DNA of 64,000 nt, taken from contig NC_133485.1 in assembly GCF_025370935.1 (NCBI RefSeq), forward strand, positions 6,894,554-6,958,553, in the 5' to 3' direction. Shown here in pieces: positions 34,601 through 46,462 of this stretch (the first letter of the stretch is position 1; every line of letters starts with the position of its first letter). The notes under the pieces are model-generated. The model was not told where the DNA came from. It worked only from the letters and a program-made list of their open reading frames with translations, and did not search any database. The stretch is from Choristoneura fumiferana. Its lineage: Eukaryota > Arthropoda > Insecta > Lepidoptera > Tortricidae. The position numbers and the translations under genes were made by a program.

Positions 34601-35062
34601 TAAGTTAATTCCACAGAACTAAATAAGAACAGAATATAAATGTCATCGTTGATATTTTTCCGAGTCGTTACAGTATTTTTTTCCCTCTGTGTTCTTGTGT
34701 CATATAATGTTTAAAGCTTACTTCTTTTGAATTAGAATATATGTAAGAGTATAACCTATTTTCGGAAATTAACTCGAAAGCGCTTCGCTACAGACTTAAC
34801 TGAGAAAATAAATATACGACTTAATAACTCGTTTGATATTTGTATTCCTTTTATTATTGTGTTTATAAATAAATCAGCGGCCAAGAAATTCATGCGACTA
34901 TACATACTAAGCTGGAACAAAGAACCCTTTTAGCAGTGGAATAAAAGAATAGAAAAACTTCAGAGGGATGTTAAAAGTATTCAACCACGCCGAGACAGAG
35001 TTAGCCAACCTAAAAAAAAAACTCAAAAATTACCGTAAAATACATCATTGTTATTTACATAA

Positions 35063-35258
35063 TAGCCGTTACCCGCGACTCCGTCCACCCAGAATTCGTT
35101 TATCGCTATGCAATTTTCCGGGATAAAAAATATCCCATGTCCGTGTCCGTGTCTCCGGAACTCAAACTACCTGTATACCGAATTTCATCTAAATCGGTTC
35201 AGTGGTGAAACAAACAAACAAACAGACTACAAATTTTCTCATTTATAATAGTGGGATC
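35063..35258 (+). repeat. Lepidopteran Helitron-like repeat
   Basis: CCGTTACCCGCGACTCCGT, TTTTCCGGGATAAAAAATA, ATTTCATCTAAATCGGTTC, and TTTATAATAGTGGGAT at the end. Most complete plus-strand copy here. Confidence 0.6.
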
Positions 35259-35650
35259 AGAAGATGGCCAAACAAAAATAAAAATAAAAAACTGCTGGAT
35301 AGTTTGTGTAGCATAGGTACAAATTTCATCGTGTAGTTAACATCGTCTGACAGTAATATAAAATTAAGGCATAAGACTTAATATTAAACACCAAATTAAA
35401 AAAAAGATAGTACGACGGCGTTTTTATGTGTGTCATCTCAGCTTAGGGTCTTTTGACTAGAATAATCATAAAAATACTGTCTCCAATCAAATGTCAAAAA
35501 TGAAAAAAAAGTGGATGAATTTTCCAACACTAGACAGAATAGATTGTTTGTTTTCCTTTTTACCAGAACATGCTTCATAATTTTAAACGCTCTATGCAAG
35601 TTCGTTAGATTTACGAACACTCAGCCAGCAATTGCCTACATACAGCTCTG

Positions 35651-35652
35651 TT

Positions 35653-35684
<32 letters not shown>
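35651..35684. repeat. T9 then A25 homopolymer run
   Basis: Followed at 35,690-35,765 by CACCAGGGGTATTGCAGACGC, a partial copy of the repeat at 41,948-42,245. The A run is probably the tail or end of that repeat. Confidence 0.7.
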
Positions 35685-35765
35685 TCACCAGATAAACATC
35701 TTACACCAGGGGTATTGCAGACGCGTTGCCAACCTTTTAGGCCTAAGATGGGATACCTCACGAGA

Positions 35766-38084
35766 AAAAATTGTGTCGTAGTTTTTTAGCCCTTTAATTA
35801 AGCACATCTATGTAAAAAAGTAAAAATTAATTATTAGTTGTAGCGAAATAAAATAATGTTTTTCTCTAAACAGAATACACAGAACGAATCAAATTATAGT
35901 CTTAGAAATATGAAATCTTGTCAATTGTGATTCTCTACGATCCACGTAATTGATAGATAATACCCAAGTACTATGCGTCTTCCGCAAACTGCCTAAACAC
36001 TAGCTGTATCTTTGGAAACGGGTTCAGTGCCACCCAGTCTAACGGGAGCTACAATATTTCCCCCTCCAGCTTTGCGACAAGGGAGCACTCGGGGCGAGAG
36101 GGATCATTTTACAGTAGTATTGCCTATCAGTGAGCGAAGCTTCGAAACGTCGTTTGAGATAACCTAACAATGCAGCGTTCGCTTCTGAGCCATTTATTCG
36201 ATAGAGTTTCATCGATACATGAATTTCTCAGTTTACACCTCGGCGCGGCGGAGCTGATGTGGGCGAGAGTGTATCTTGACTGATAGCGCACGCTGCTTGG
36301 TTACATTACAATCAAGCGGGGAGATTACGGTGTAGGCATGTAATTCTACAATTTGATATGTAGTTTACAATTGTTAACTAAACCTTTCAGGTAGTAGGTA
36401 CATTATGTCCACTGTTTTGGGAAGTAGTTATTTTAGTATACATTACGCATTTTGTTGCATAAAATGTGCGTTCCAACCCTAATAAAACCACACCACGAGG
36501 CGTGCTGCTACCACAATTTAGGGAAATTTATGTCTCGATGTAATTCCAACGTAACCCAATACGACAAGTGCAGTTTCATTAAAAAGTGAGATGTCGTAAA
36601 GGCAGGCATATATCTCAATCACACAAATGCGGCGCCTACCCGGGCCAGTGATTGATGGCTCGCTCGTTCTATATTCAAAATTGCCAACGGCCACCTTGCA
36701 TAATGCTGGCCACAAATAAGTCGGAGAGAATTGAAAAAAAAAATATATAAGATAGTCTGTGGTTTATTTGAAAGGGTATTAACGGGCCTAAGTTACTCAA
36801 AGCTTTGTATGCAGGGCCCTGTTGAAAGTATCATTGCTAATTGTATTGTGTGTTTGCAGGTAGGGCCGATTATTACTGTCTGTGTATAATATTATAACCA
36901 TTATGGATTACGTCTGAGTGGTAATATAAGTATGCATGCAAAGCTTAGAGCAGGCTCCTTGAAGAGTTCTGTTATTCAGAAGGGATAGATTTTGTGTAGT
37001 AAACTTGAAAACATACATGCAGTCGAATAGATAATTTTCTCCTTTTTAGTACGGGTTTAAAATAGAAATGCAGTTACAATATAGAAATTACGAGCAGAAA
37101 AGGATAAAAGAGGAATTAAAAGTTTTTTAAAATTGTTGCCTTCAGTGTAGAATTTACGTTAAAAATGTCACACATACAAAAAAAGTGGAGCGCTCTAAAT
37201 TTCAATTTTTATGACCGCACCACGCCTTATCAAATTTCGTGTCCGAAAACCTTGTAATACATGGTGAACAAATTAATGATTAAACACGAGTTACTCGGCA
37301 CGGAACAACCTTCCTCAACCCATCAGTTTAGTGAATAGTTCGCTTCATATTTCTGGCGGCCATCGCTGGCCTCGGAGGAGGCTTTAATTTATTAATAGAT
37401 TGTTCATAGCCTCACAGGGGGCCCTTTCGCGGCCTAATAAATAGATCACCCCTAAAATAATAATGCGTTTTCGTCGTACGAAGAGCGACCGTAAATTTGA
37501 TAGGATTAAAGGGTGTCGCGACGCCGACGGTTTGCGAATTTTACGATATACCCCTAGTTATTTTTATGTGCATATATTATTCTTAAGCGAGTTTTCGAAA
37601 TGGTCTTTAATCGTCATATATGTGAGTTCATTGTCTATAAAATAAAGTGGGTTAATGTTGATAACCTGAGCCCTCAGTGGGGAGGCTTCATAAGCTCATT
37701 TTAGACTTACAAGAAAAATGGTGCGGGTTGTATTACATACTCGTACATAGTGAGGTCTAAGGGAACGAGTTTGAAGTAGTCAATCGAGCGCAGCAGTGTA
37801 GTTACTTCTTATTCTTACAGGTCTAAACTGGGCTATACATTGTTATAACTTTTACGTAACAAGATGTCTAGTTTTTATACAATCATTTACAATAAGTTAA
37901 AAAAAATCAGTAGACAGTAGAATACGAACTTTTTAGACTATGGCATATGCACAATCAGAGCCAGACATACATCTACATACATAATAATATAGACTACGGT
38001 AGTTGTCTACGTACAGCCTAGTCTTGCTCAGGCCGCTGAGACAATATAATTGAAATTTATCAGATTTATATTTTGAGTAGGTTG
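35766..38084. other. Intergenic, no gene seen
   Basis: Some locally GC-richer patches (36,000-36,300 and 36,590-36,720) without convincing frames. No repeat recognised. Confidence 0.5.
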
Positions 38085-38265
38085 GTACCAAATAATGTCA
38101 GCCAAATATGTGGTCTACCAACCTAAAGTTCATAGTCGTTTGCATGTCATAAAACGATTATGCCAATAGACGTGTCTGTCAACTTGAAAGTTCGACTTTA
38201 GCGACACATTCATTTGATAGGAACTTGTTTAAAAATTGATTGACCACGTATTTGGCTGATGGTAC
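38085..38265. mobile_element. MITE, GTACCATCAGCC family, copy 2
   Basis: Same orientation as 23,288-23,460, about 90% alike. The left terminal repeat has a small insertion after GGTACCA. The right end is TTTGGCTGATGGTAC. Confidence 0.78.
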
Positions 38266-39252
38266 CTCTGAGGTTCACTGAGAAATATTTTTTATAATTC
38301 CCACGGAATATGGGATTAGCCTATTTTTCATTCAATCCCTGGGGCAAAGCTATGGGTATAACCATAACTTATAATAAAAAAGTACGTTATATACTTTTAA
38401 CTTCTATGAATACCCCGGGAAAGGTAATAGAAAGATTAAAACATTAAACTGCGAATTTGTTTCTAAATTATTTATTTAGATACGACCGAAAAATAGCTTT
38501 ATTTTTAATAAAGCCCTCCCCCTTTTCCACCGTTCTATTTATGTCAAGCGACTTTCTAGAAATTTAACTAGGTCATCCGCAAACTCTTCGCTTTTTTATC
38601 TCACAGTTGTAAATGTAAGTTGTGATGAAATTATAAGTTTAAAAGCAAGAAATAACTTGTTTAATGAGAAATAAATCTTTGCTATCATTGTGGGTTTGTC
38701 GCACCCAATGACATTGAAATAGGTTGTCCCCGAAACAAACCTAATTACCCTTTAAGTTTGGCAGCCAATAACCAATTCCCAGAGCGTAAGCACCATTCGC
38801 CAACAATTTAGGGGGCGCGTCACAAAGTAATACATTTGGCAAACTTTGCCACTTCAAAATGTACGCGAACTGCATTGCGCTTCTCTGGAACTGCGACTAT
38901 ATTAGTTCCAAGCTCTTTGTGTTGTTGTTGGCTAAGAGTGCATGCAAATGCATTGGAATTAGATCAAGATAAAATTTTCAACTATTGTTTATAAAATTCG
39001 TTTAAAAGGAGTTTAATATTGAACCAATTCTACAGATTTTTTATTTTTTGTGTCAGATTTGACAGCTGTTACCTGTTACCTAACCCCGTCAAATATAAAC
39101 GAGTTTAGATACACCCTTTCTTTCCATACTTTGACCGCATTTAAATATGAAGTAATCTAAACAAATTGCAAAACTATGAAATTTCTGATCATTGACAATG
39201 TGAGTAAACTATAGGAAAAAAATATATTCCTGCATACCTAATTGCGCGTGGC

Positions 39253-39390
39253 TAAATATATTATAAAATATACCTAAACTTGGAAGATTCCGTATAAAAT
39301 AAGAAATCCTTAGAAAAATATTACTTAATTTTTTCGTAATGGCTACGGAACCCTATTTTGGGCGTGTCCGACACGCTTTTGGCTGGTTTT
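39253..39390 (+). repeat. GGTTCCGTAGCC-family repeat, copy 3, 3' part
   Basis: ATACCTAAACTTGGAAGATT, ATGGCTACGGAACCC, GTCCGACACGCTTTTGGC. Only the right end of the family is kept. Confidence 0.75.
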
Positions 39391-41734
39391 TTTACTATAA
39401 ATACTTCTCATTGTCAATATAAACTTTATAATCGTGCGTCTCTGAATTTATTTCATGACGGCCGTTGACTGTAAAATCAGTGACATAATTACTAATTGGA
39501 CGCTTAGAAAATCGTCCGCCATTTTGTCAAAAGCGTTAATGATTTCAACTTAAAAACATAAATAGGCTGAATCGGGTCAACTTGGGCTCCAATTAGGTGA
39601 GGATTATGCTCCGACATGTCTGCTCATTTGACCCTAATTCGGATTAAATATATAGGTATATCAAGTACTGGTGATTCATACTTTTCTCTTTGAGTTATAA
39701 TTCTGTTTTTTGGACGCTCGCTTTTAGAAAGTTTTGTGGATTTAAATTTTAAATTGTGTATAGGTACATTCTCAACAAAATATTGTTTAAATTATAGTTA
39801 GAAATGTTGTCAAACTTTTAAATTTATTGGCAAATACTGTGCTTACTCTAACAATAGTTTTACATACCTACTTATAATTACTTACAAAATTTGACATGCG
39901 TAGCTTCAACACAGTTTCTATTTACATAATTTCATACATTAGATTTACAATCTTTACAGGGACATTCAGTCGATCTAACCCAATAACCTCATGAATTATT
40001 GCGAAAGAAAAGAAAGAAATTAAAGTAATATTTAAATTAGTATTTAAATTTAAAGTAGTAGTTGCTATAATAATAATATCTATCGCGTTGAATTATTTCC
40101 AATTTGTATTAAAAAAAAACAGAAACATATTTTTTTTATTTGTAAGCAAACAGAAACTCGAAGCTAATAATAAACCCAAGTAGAGATAATGTATTTAAAA
40201 GAGAAGACAGTAAATTGACATAACCCCGATTATCCCGACTCGTGATCCTTTAAATTATGTAAAGAAAGGGTTCTGCGGTGAATGCATGTTAGTGATAAGG
40301 CCTTTAAAAGAGCTCAGCGTTAATTATTACCTAAGAACGTTTGGCTAACACTTGATAAATAATACGAGGGCAAGTAGGAGTAGAAGAACTGGTAAAAAAT
40401 TCAAATCTCATTTGAGAGGAGTGAATTTAAGCGAGCGTTAAACTATCGCATTTTAGTAGAGCTAATCTACACCCGCTTCCATTCTAAAATAGACAGATTG
40501 AACGTTTTAAGATAAGAATGTAATAAGAATTAGTTTACATTTAAAATTTCATACTTTATTGATATGGCTTTCCGCAAAGTACAGCCTGAATCAACCAATA
40601 GTGAAAGACGGAAAAGTCTGTTGTAAGTTTAGCTTAAAGGGGAAAAAAGGGTTTATAATGTATAAAATATTTTTAGCAAAACCTGATATTACACCAAATC
40701 ATAACCAAGTCAGGGGTTACATGACAGAAAATTCTGAAACAAGTCATTCCGATGAGGGTCAGACGGAGGCACAATTAAAAAGCGAAATGTAAGCCCAGGA
40801 TTTACTGGCCCCGAAATAATGAAGCGATTTACCGAATTATAAGGAAAGATGTAGATATTTAAATGCTACAATAAAACCTCGGAATGTTAGGGGATTAAAA
40901 AGCTCATAATACCTTTAGATAAAGTCCCTTTTCCACTGTTTAAAAATAATAAAACCAGTCAGACAGAGTACAAATTTCAGAATTGCGACATCATTTTCCA
41001 TTTTGATAGGAATATGTTTGGTTGAATAAAATATTAAATTTTGTGTTTCACTTCTTGGATTAAAGTTTAAATGTTATAGGTACCTAATTCTAGAAATTAA
41101 ACAACAATAAATCACCATGTCCTCGTAGAAGAAGAAATCTCTACCACAAAGCACACAAAAAATAGTAATTTTAAATTAAAAATGAATTGGTTTTTGTGTT
41201 TTAATCTCATAAATCCTTACTTTTACACAGACGATAATTCACTGTTTTGTGATTTTGGAAATTATATTAACATACATACTTTAAAGTTATTGTTTCATTA
41301 ATAAATTATTATTATTCTTACAATTGATTTGAACGTTCCCAAGAATAAGTTATCCTTATAAATATAGCACTGGGAACTCAGTCCCTTACTTAAAAGCAAT
41401 CGAGATAGTTTTTTATGTCAACCAGGTATCCAATAAATCTGTGTTGCACTCAGTTTAACTTTCATAACAACGTCACTAACAAGCAGAGGTTAAACAAGAA
41501 AAAAGAAATAACCTTCAAGTGTCTCTCTCTGACCTGAAGCGGGAAAGTTCCCACAATAAGAGAACCACAGACAGAGTTACAAGTCGGGAAATTCTTTCGT
41601 TTTCCCGGCGTCAGGAATCAGGTCGGAAATATCGACTTGAAAATTTCTAGTTTGTTAGGTGCTCTGCTTGGGATGACACCGCGCTTCGGGATTAGATTAT
41701 TTTATGTTGCAATGCAACGTTGCCGTTCTACGTA
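39391..41734. other. AT-rich region, no gene seen
   Basis: A 77-codon frame at 40,559-40,792 has no recognisable motif and is not called. Confidence 0.5.
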
Positions 41735-41826
41735 ATTCAAACTTCGTATCATGCCATCCCGCTGACGCTAATGGTATTTAATAGAAGAGTGAGAGGGACG
41801 GTACGATACGTACTTCGAACTTTGGA
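41735..41826. repeat. Degraded relative of the 14,540 palindrome
   Basis: Ends AACTTCGTATCATGCC and GGTACGATACGTACTTCGAA are inverted; GAGAGGGACGG matches the 14,540 element. Confidence 0.6.
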
Positions 41827-41947
41827 CTGGCCCTGGTGATTCGTCGATTTTCAGATAGTGCTGACGGGGATAAATCTCATTGAGATTCTTAAGCGTACAG
41901 TCAAACTTTAAGAAACTTGCAATTCTCAATCGACTTTTAAATGCATA

Positions 41948-42245
41948 TTTTTTTTTTTTATTCGACTGGATGGCAAACGAGCAAGTGGGTCTCCTGATGG
42001 TAAGAGATTACTACCGCCCATAGACACCTGCATGCAACACCAGGGGGATTGCAGATGCGTTACCAACCTAGAGGCCTAAGATGGGATACCTCAAGTGCCA
42101 GTAATTTCACCGGCTGTCTTGCTCTCCACGCCGAAACACAACAGTGCAAGCACTGCTATTTCACGGCAGGATTAGCGAGCAAGATGGTGGTAGCAATCCG
42201 GGCGGACCTTGCACAAGGTCCTACCACTTGCAAAAAATGCCATGC
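41948..42245 (+). repeat. Dispersed lepidopteran repeat with T-rich start
   Basis: T run, then GGCAAACGAGCAAGTGGGT, CCGCCCATAGACACCTGCA, GCAGATGCGTTACCAACC and GGTCCTACCACTTGC. Partial copies at 35,690-35,765 and about 48,005-48,045 (GGCAAACGAGCATGG). Any open frame across it is incidental. Confidence 0.65.
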
Positions 42246-42319
42246 CTAAAATGTCAGTTTTCTACGAACGACAGGGACATAGTTTTATTAAAACTAATTA
42301 CAAGTATTTAAACTAAATT

Positions 42320-42441
42320 ATCATCATCATCATCATCATCATGGTAGATGTCCACTGCTGAACAAAGGCCTCCCCCTTAGAACGCCGCAATGAACGACAA
42401 CTCGCCACTTGCATCGACCGGTTTCCCGCAACTCTCACGAC
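42320..42441 (-). pseudogene. LINE C-terminal domain with TGA-repeat tail
   Basis: Complement reads VRVAGNRSMQVASCRSL then SKGEAFVQQWTSTM, followed by the ATGATGATG run (42,320-42,342). Closely related to 24,253. The stop codon is replaced by ATG within the repeat. Confidence 0.75.
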
Positions 42442-42949
42442 TAAATCGCAACTAAATTATATTTCAATGTATTACAGGTATTGAAGGCCTTTTGTGAAAA
42501 TATTTCTTCTATATTATTTGGATGAAATAATATAGGTACGTCTTGAATCTTGCTACGTTCGCGTGCAATATCGCCTCAGTATACCAATAAAAGCATTCTC
42601 TGACTCTAAAAGTGAATTTTGCAAGTATATCATCCACATATGCGACATACATATTTATCGAGCACAGGTGTCCCACGTTATTGAGTTTGCTAGATTAGTC
42701 TCACACACGATATTATGCTAATGGGCAGACAGGTTGCATTTTGGAAATTCATTATACTTAACTGGACCTTTGTAATTTGATCGTGCATGTGGAATGTAGT
42801 AAATTGTATTATAAAGTAAAGCTTATTGGAATAAATTCAGGTGTCTAACAGTTAGTAGCAGTCCCAATATGAAGAGTTTTATTGCTGTTCTAGTGTTAGT
42901 GTATGTTTTGATCAACTATTATTCTTTAACTTATAAAGCCACAGGCTGC

Positions 42950-43098
42950 AGGCCACAGGCTGTAGGTGACAGGCTAGCAACCTGTCACTATATTGTACCG
43001 TATTGCTAAAAGTGGCTCCGAAGCGGTAACGTTTCGTGTGCTCTGCATGGGGTAGCATTTGGGAATACAGGCGTAATTTTTGTGTGTGTGTGTGTTAT
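42950..43098 (+). repeat. Dispersed repeat ending in a GT microsatellite, copy 1
   Basis: GTGACAGGCTAGCAACCTGT, AAAGTGGCTCCGAAGCGGTA, CGTTTCGTGTGCTCTGC, then (GT)n. The inverted copy is at 45,953-46,135. Confidence 0.65.
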
Positions 43099-43237
43099 AA
43101 AGCCAGCTAAATTAGCACTTGAAAGCTTAATATTTTCAGGCTTACCTTATTTTCGATTATGCTGACATTTGGTATCTCGGTATAACAGAGCACTTGAACT
43201 AGAGCGAATTCAAAATCTGTACATTCAGTTCATATTT

Positions 43238-43387
43238 CTGTCCTCTTAAGGCAAAAGATGGTAGGTATCTCAATAATATTTTTGAACTATCATTATTGAT
43301 TCATAGGTACATAATATGTTGAGTATGTATATTTATCACTTAAAATGTATTTCTTTTGAGATACCACCTTTTGCCTTAAGAGGGCAG
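43238..43387. mobile_element. 150-bp MITE with CTGTCCTCTTAAGG ends
   Basis: Left CTGTCCTCTTAAGGCAAAAG and right CTTTTGCCTTAAGAGGGCAG are inverted with one mismatch; arms extend through GGTATCTCAA. Non-coding. Confidence 0.8.
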
Positions 43388-43402
43388 ATTTGGCCAACGT
43401 AA

Positions 43403-43500
43403 TTAATGAAATGAAATGAAATGATTTATTCGTGCATGCGGAGATTGGGTTACAGTTGCAGTCACACTTGCAACTTTAGAAGTCTCACCAAACCCTACCT
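43403..43500 (-). mobile_element. LINE 3' end with (ATGAA)n tail
   Basis: AATGAAATGAAATGATTTATT followed by a C/A-rich stretch, a typical complement of a LINE 3' end. Too short for clade assignment. Confidence 0.5.
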
Positions 43501-43519
43501 TTACAGGTTTATACACTAA

Positions 43520-43940
43520 GGTACCTCCCATAGTCGTAAAGTGGGGGTGTTTTTTTTCTTCATCCAACCCTATAGTGTGGGGTATCGTTGGATAGGTTTT
43601 TTAAAACCATTAGGGGTTTGCTAAGACGATTTTTCAAATTAGTGATTTGTTTGAGAAATATTCAACTTTAAAGTGGAAATTTTCTTGAAAATCAAGCGTC
43701 CTCCCTCTCTAAAATCTAAACCGGTGGGTGGAAAAATTTGAAAAAATTCAGGATGGTAGTAAGTATATCAAACTTTCAAGGAAAACTATAACGGCTAAGT
43801 TTGCTTAAGAATTATTAGTAGTTTAAGAGTAAATAGCGAAAGAATACGAGTGCGAGGGCGAGTGAATACGAAATCATTAGAAAAATATTACTTATTTTTT
43901 TCCTAACGGCTACGGAACCCTTTTTTGGGCGTGTCCGTTT
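43520..43940 (+). repeat. GGTTCCGTAGCC-family repeat, copy 4
   Basis: AGGTACCTCCCATAGTCGT, CCTATAGTGTGGGGTATCG, CTAAAATCTAAACCGGTGG, GGCTACGGAACCC, GGGCGTGTCCG. It lacks the starting part of copy 2 and is interrupted near 43,840. Confidence 0.8.
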
Positions 43941-44180
43941 CCTATTGAGATCGCTCTGATGCGATAGCAATATGAAGAACATGGAACTTATTTTGCACGA
44001 AACAAGCCGTAGGCAAAAGCTAGTAACATCATAACATAACATAGCTAGGTCTGTACAGTTTTAAATGGACCACAAGATGAATCATTTACAGAGAGACATA
44101 AGCCTTCTTAAAATGCCACAGTAGTGGCATGTCACCCATCTTATACTGAAATAATTTAACTCACAATGTTCTCGGCTATA

Positions 44181-44455
44181 TTAAGGAACGGCCACACCGC
44201 TACTTGAAAAACGGTGTCGGTGTGGAATTGCTTGAAATACGCAAACGGTGCGGACGGAATCGCAGTGACCTGCCGTAAACGTCCAGACTTTTGTTCGGTA
44301 AAGCCCTGACGTTTTCGGCACGTCACTGCGATTCCGTATTTTAAGCAGCGGTGTGGAGAGCATGAGTTAAACGGTGCGCATACGGTGCGTCACTGCGATT
44401 CCGTGCCGTCAAACTACTGCTTAGTAGTTTGGACGCACCTTTAAGCTGCATAGTA
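44181..44455. repeat. Palindrome-rich element with triplicated 15-mer
   Basis: CGGAATCGCAGTGAC at 44,255-44,269 occurs inverted at 44,322-44,336 and again at 44,389-44,403. ACGGTGTCGGTGTGG and CAGCGGTGTGGAGAG recur as well. Probably a MITE with tandem-inverted subunits. Confidence 0.6.
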
Positions 44456-45952
44456 ACCGCATTTTGGTTGGATTTCAATCAAATTGACTAAGTGTGTGTC
44501 ACTTGCCAACTGAAATGTTTAACGAATAACATGACAACTAAAGATGGGGCAAGAAATTAAGTGAGAAGAACGAATTTGGTGTGTTTAGCAATACATATAC
44601 TATTGAGATTAATAAGCTTAATATTCATTTCTATACTGAAAGGTTGCCTGGATTTATTAAAAAATACCTATATAACGTAATAAATACATCTTATAATATT
44701 TAAATTAATTTGCTTACTAGAATAAACAAATAACTTTCTTTCGTTTTTAAATTGGACTCCACCAAGAATTAACAAGTTTTAATGCAGTCACCCCGCTTAC
44801 TCACTGCGAAAGCAAACCCCAATATTAGTCTAAGCACTTTAAAAGTCTAGCATGAGAAGAATTCCAGTCTGAAAACTTTTGCCTGAACCCACCCAGTCTC
44901 AACTGGTTTGCAAACAACGTAATCATAGCTTTCGTGTAATAATATGCAATAAAAATAAAGTTATTTCTGCTTAACAGATTTATGATCATACTAAAATTTA
45001 GTTTAAGATATTAACGGAAGGTATTAGGTATTTAAAAAAAACAGTCAAACTACACTCTTCTTTTTGAAATGCCCCGCTAGCGTGATGTTCATGTTTATGA
45101 AACATTTTAATTACAATCGGATGTCTTGCGTTCGTGGCTAGAATGCAGAGGTACAGTCCATGTCTCATGAATTATGTTTTTGGATATAGCCTTCTTCGTA
45201 GTGGTAGATGTTCATCTGAAACTAAAACGCCATTATAGGAGTATAAACTAAAACAGAACGAGTACTTCGAGTAAAAAAACACGTCGTTCGCGGACAAATG
45301 CCTAACAAACAACAATCCCAAGAACGATGGGCAAAACGATAAAACGAGATGAAAGAAGTTTTTGCAACCGTTTATGCAGTGTTTATACTATAAACCTCCG
45401 AAATAATAAAGTGCCGACACCCTATCTATCATTATTGTGCAAAAAATTAGTCGATTCCAATGCTAAGAGCAGCGACCACTTTTCCGCAGGCGCTTCATCC
45501 TATTTTCAATGCCATCGACTTACCCGAAGTGGCCTTATCCGACATTATTGATATTTGACAAATAAAGTAATATATCAAACCACATTAGAGGGGTCGGGTA
45601 TTATGGGTATACGCATAGACATAATCTTGACCGATAAGACTGGATGCCATTACATTTATTGCCAGTAGGGGTGTGCTTCAAGAGCTAAGTGAGAGCTATA
45701 GGGTCACTACTCTGACGTGTAATGACGTATTAAGTCGTGTGTATCTTAAAAATAATTAGGTAAATATCATACAAATTTAGAAGTAAGTTACAGTCTTATT
45801 TTTGAATTGAATTTATGTTAGATTCTAACAGTTGAATATTTATTGTTTTGATTTTTTGCTGGAGACACTTTAATATTGCATCATTTTCCATTCTACATGC
45901 TCAAAAATATGACCAAGTTTCAAGTTATTCCAATCACGACAGTGATTTTCAC
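44456..45952. other. AT-rich region, no gene seen
   Basis: No recognisable coding sequence or repeat. Confidence 0.5.
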
Positions 45953-46135
45953 ACAAACACACACACACACACACACACACAAATATCACGCCTGTATTCC
46001 CAAATGGGGTAGGCAGAGCACACGAAACGTTACGGCTTCGGAGCCACTTTAAGCAATTTTAGGTTTTAAGTTTGACAAAAACGGTACAATAGTGGCAGGT
46101 TGCTACTCGAAGCCTGTCGCCTACGGTATGCCTCG
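45953..46135 (-). repeat. Dispersed repeat with (CA)n, copy 2
   Basis: (CA)n at 45,956-45,981, then ATCACGCCTGTATTCCCAAA, GCAGAGCACACGAAACGTTA and GGCTTCGGAGCCACTTTAAG. Inverse of 42,950-43,098. Confidence 0.7.
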
Positions 46136-46327
46136 GTGAGTGATTTTCACTGTTAACAATCGTCAAAGTAACAGATGATCATTGAAATACTTACACCCTT
46201 TTTTAAGCAAGATTAAGACTATAATAACTATATTTAACTTGCAAATCTTGAATGAGCGCGTGGAATCCATAAAGTAGCGGTAAGTATGAGAGCGGCGTTA
46301 CATAATACATTAGCTGTACTTGTCTTG

Positions 46328-46462
46328 TACAGTCACCAGCACCAATATCTGACACAACAAGCGTGCATAAATATCTGATACGACTCTATTTGTGGGACCG
46401 GAAGGACGTATCAGATATCGTTGCACGCTCCGCTGTGGCAGATATTAATGCTGGTGACTGTA
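46328..46462. mobile_element. Palindromic MITE with CAGTCACCAGCA ends, copy 1
   Basis: TA-flanked 135-bp segment; CAGTCACCAGCA at the left, TGCTGGTGACTG at the right, and inner TATCTGA(C/T)AC words also inverted. TA duplication fits a Tc1/mariner-type transposase in trans. Opposite copy at 53,267. Confidence 0.83.
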
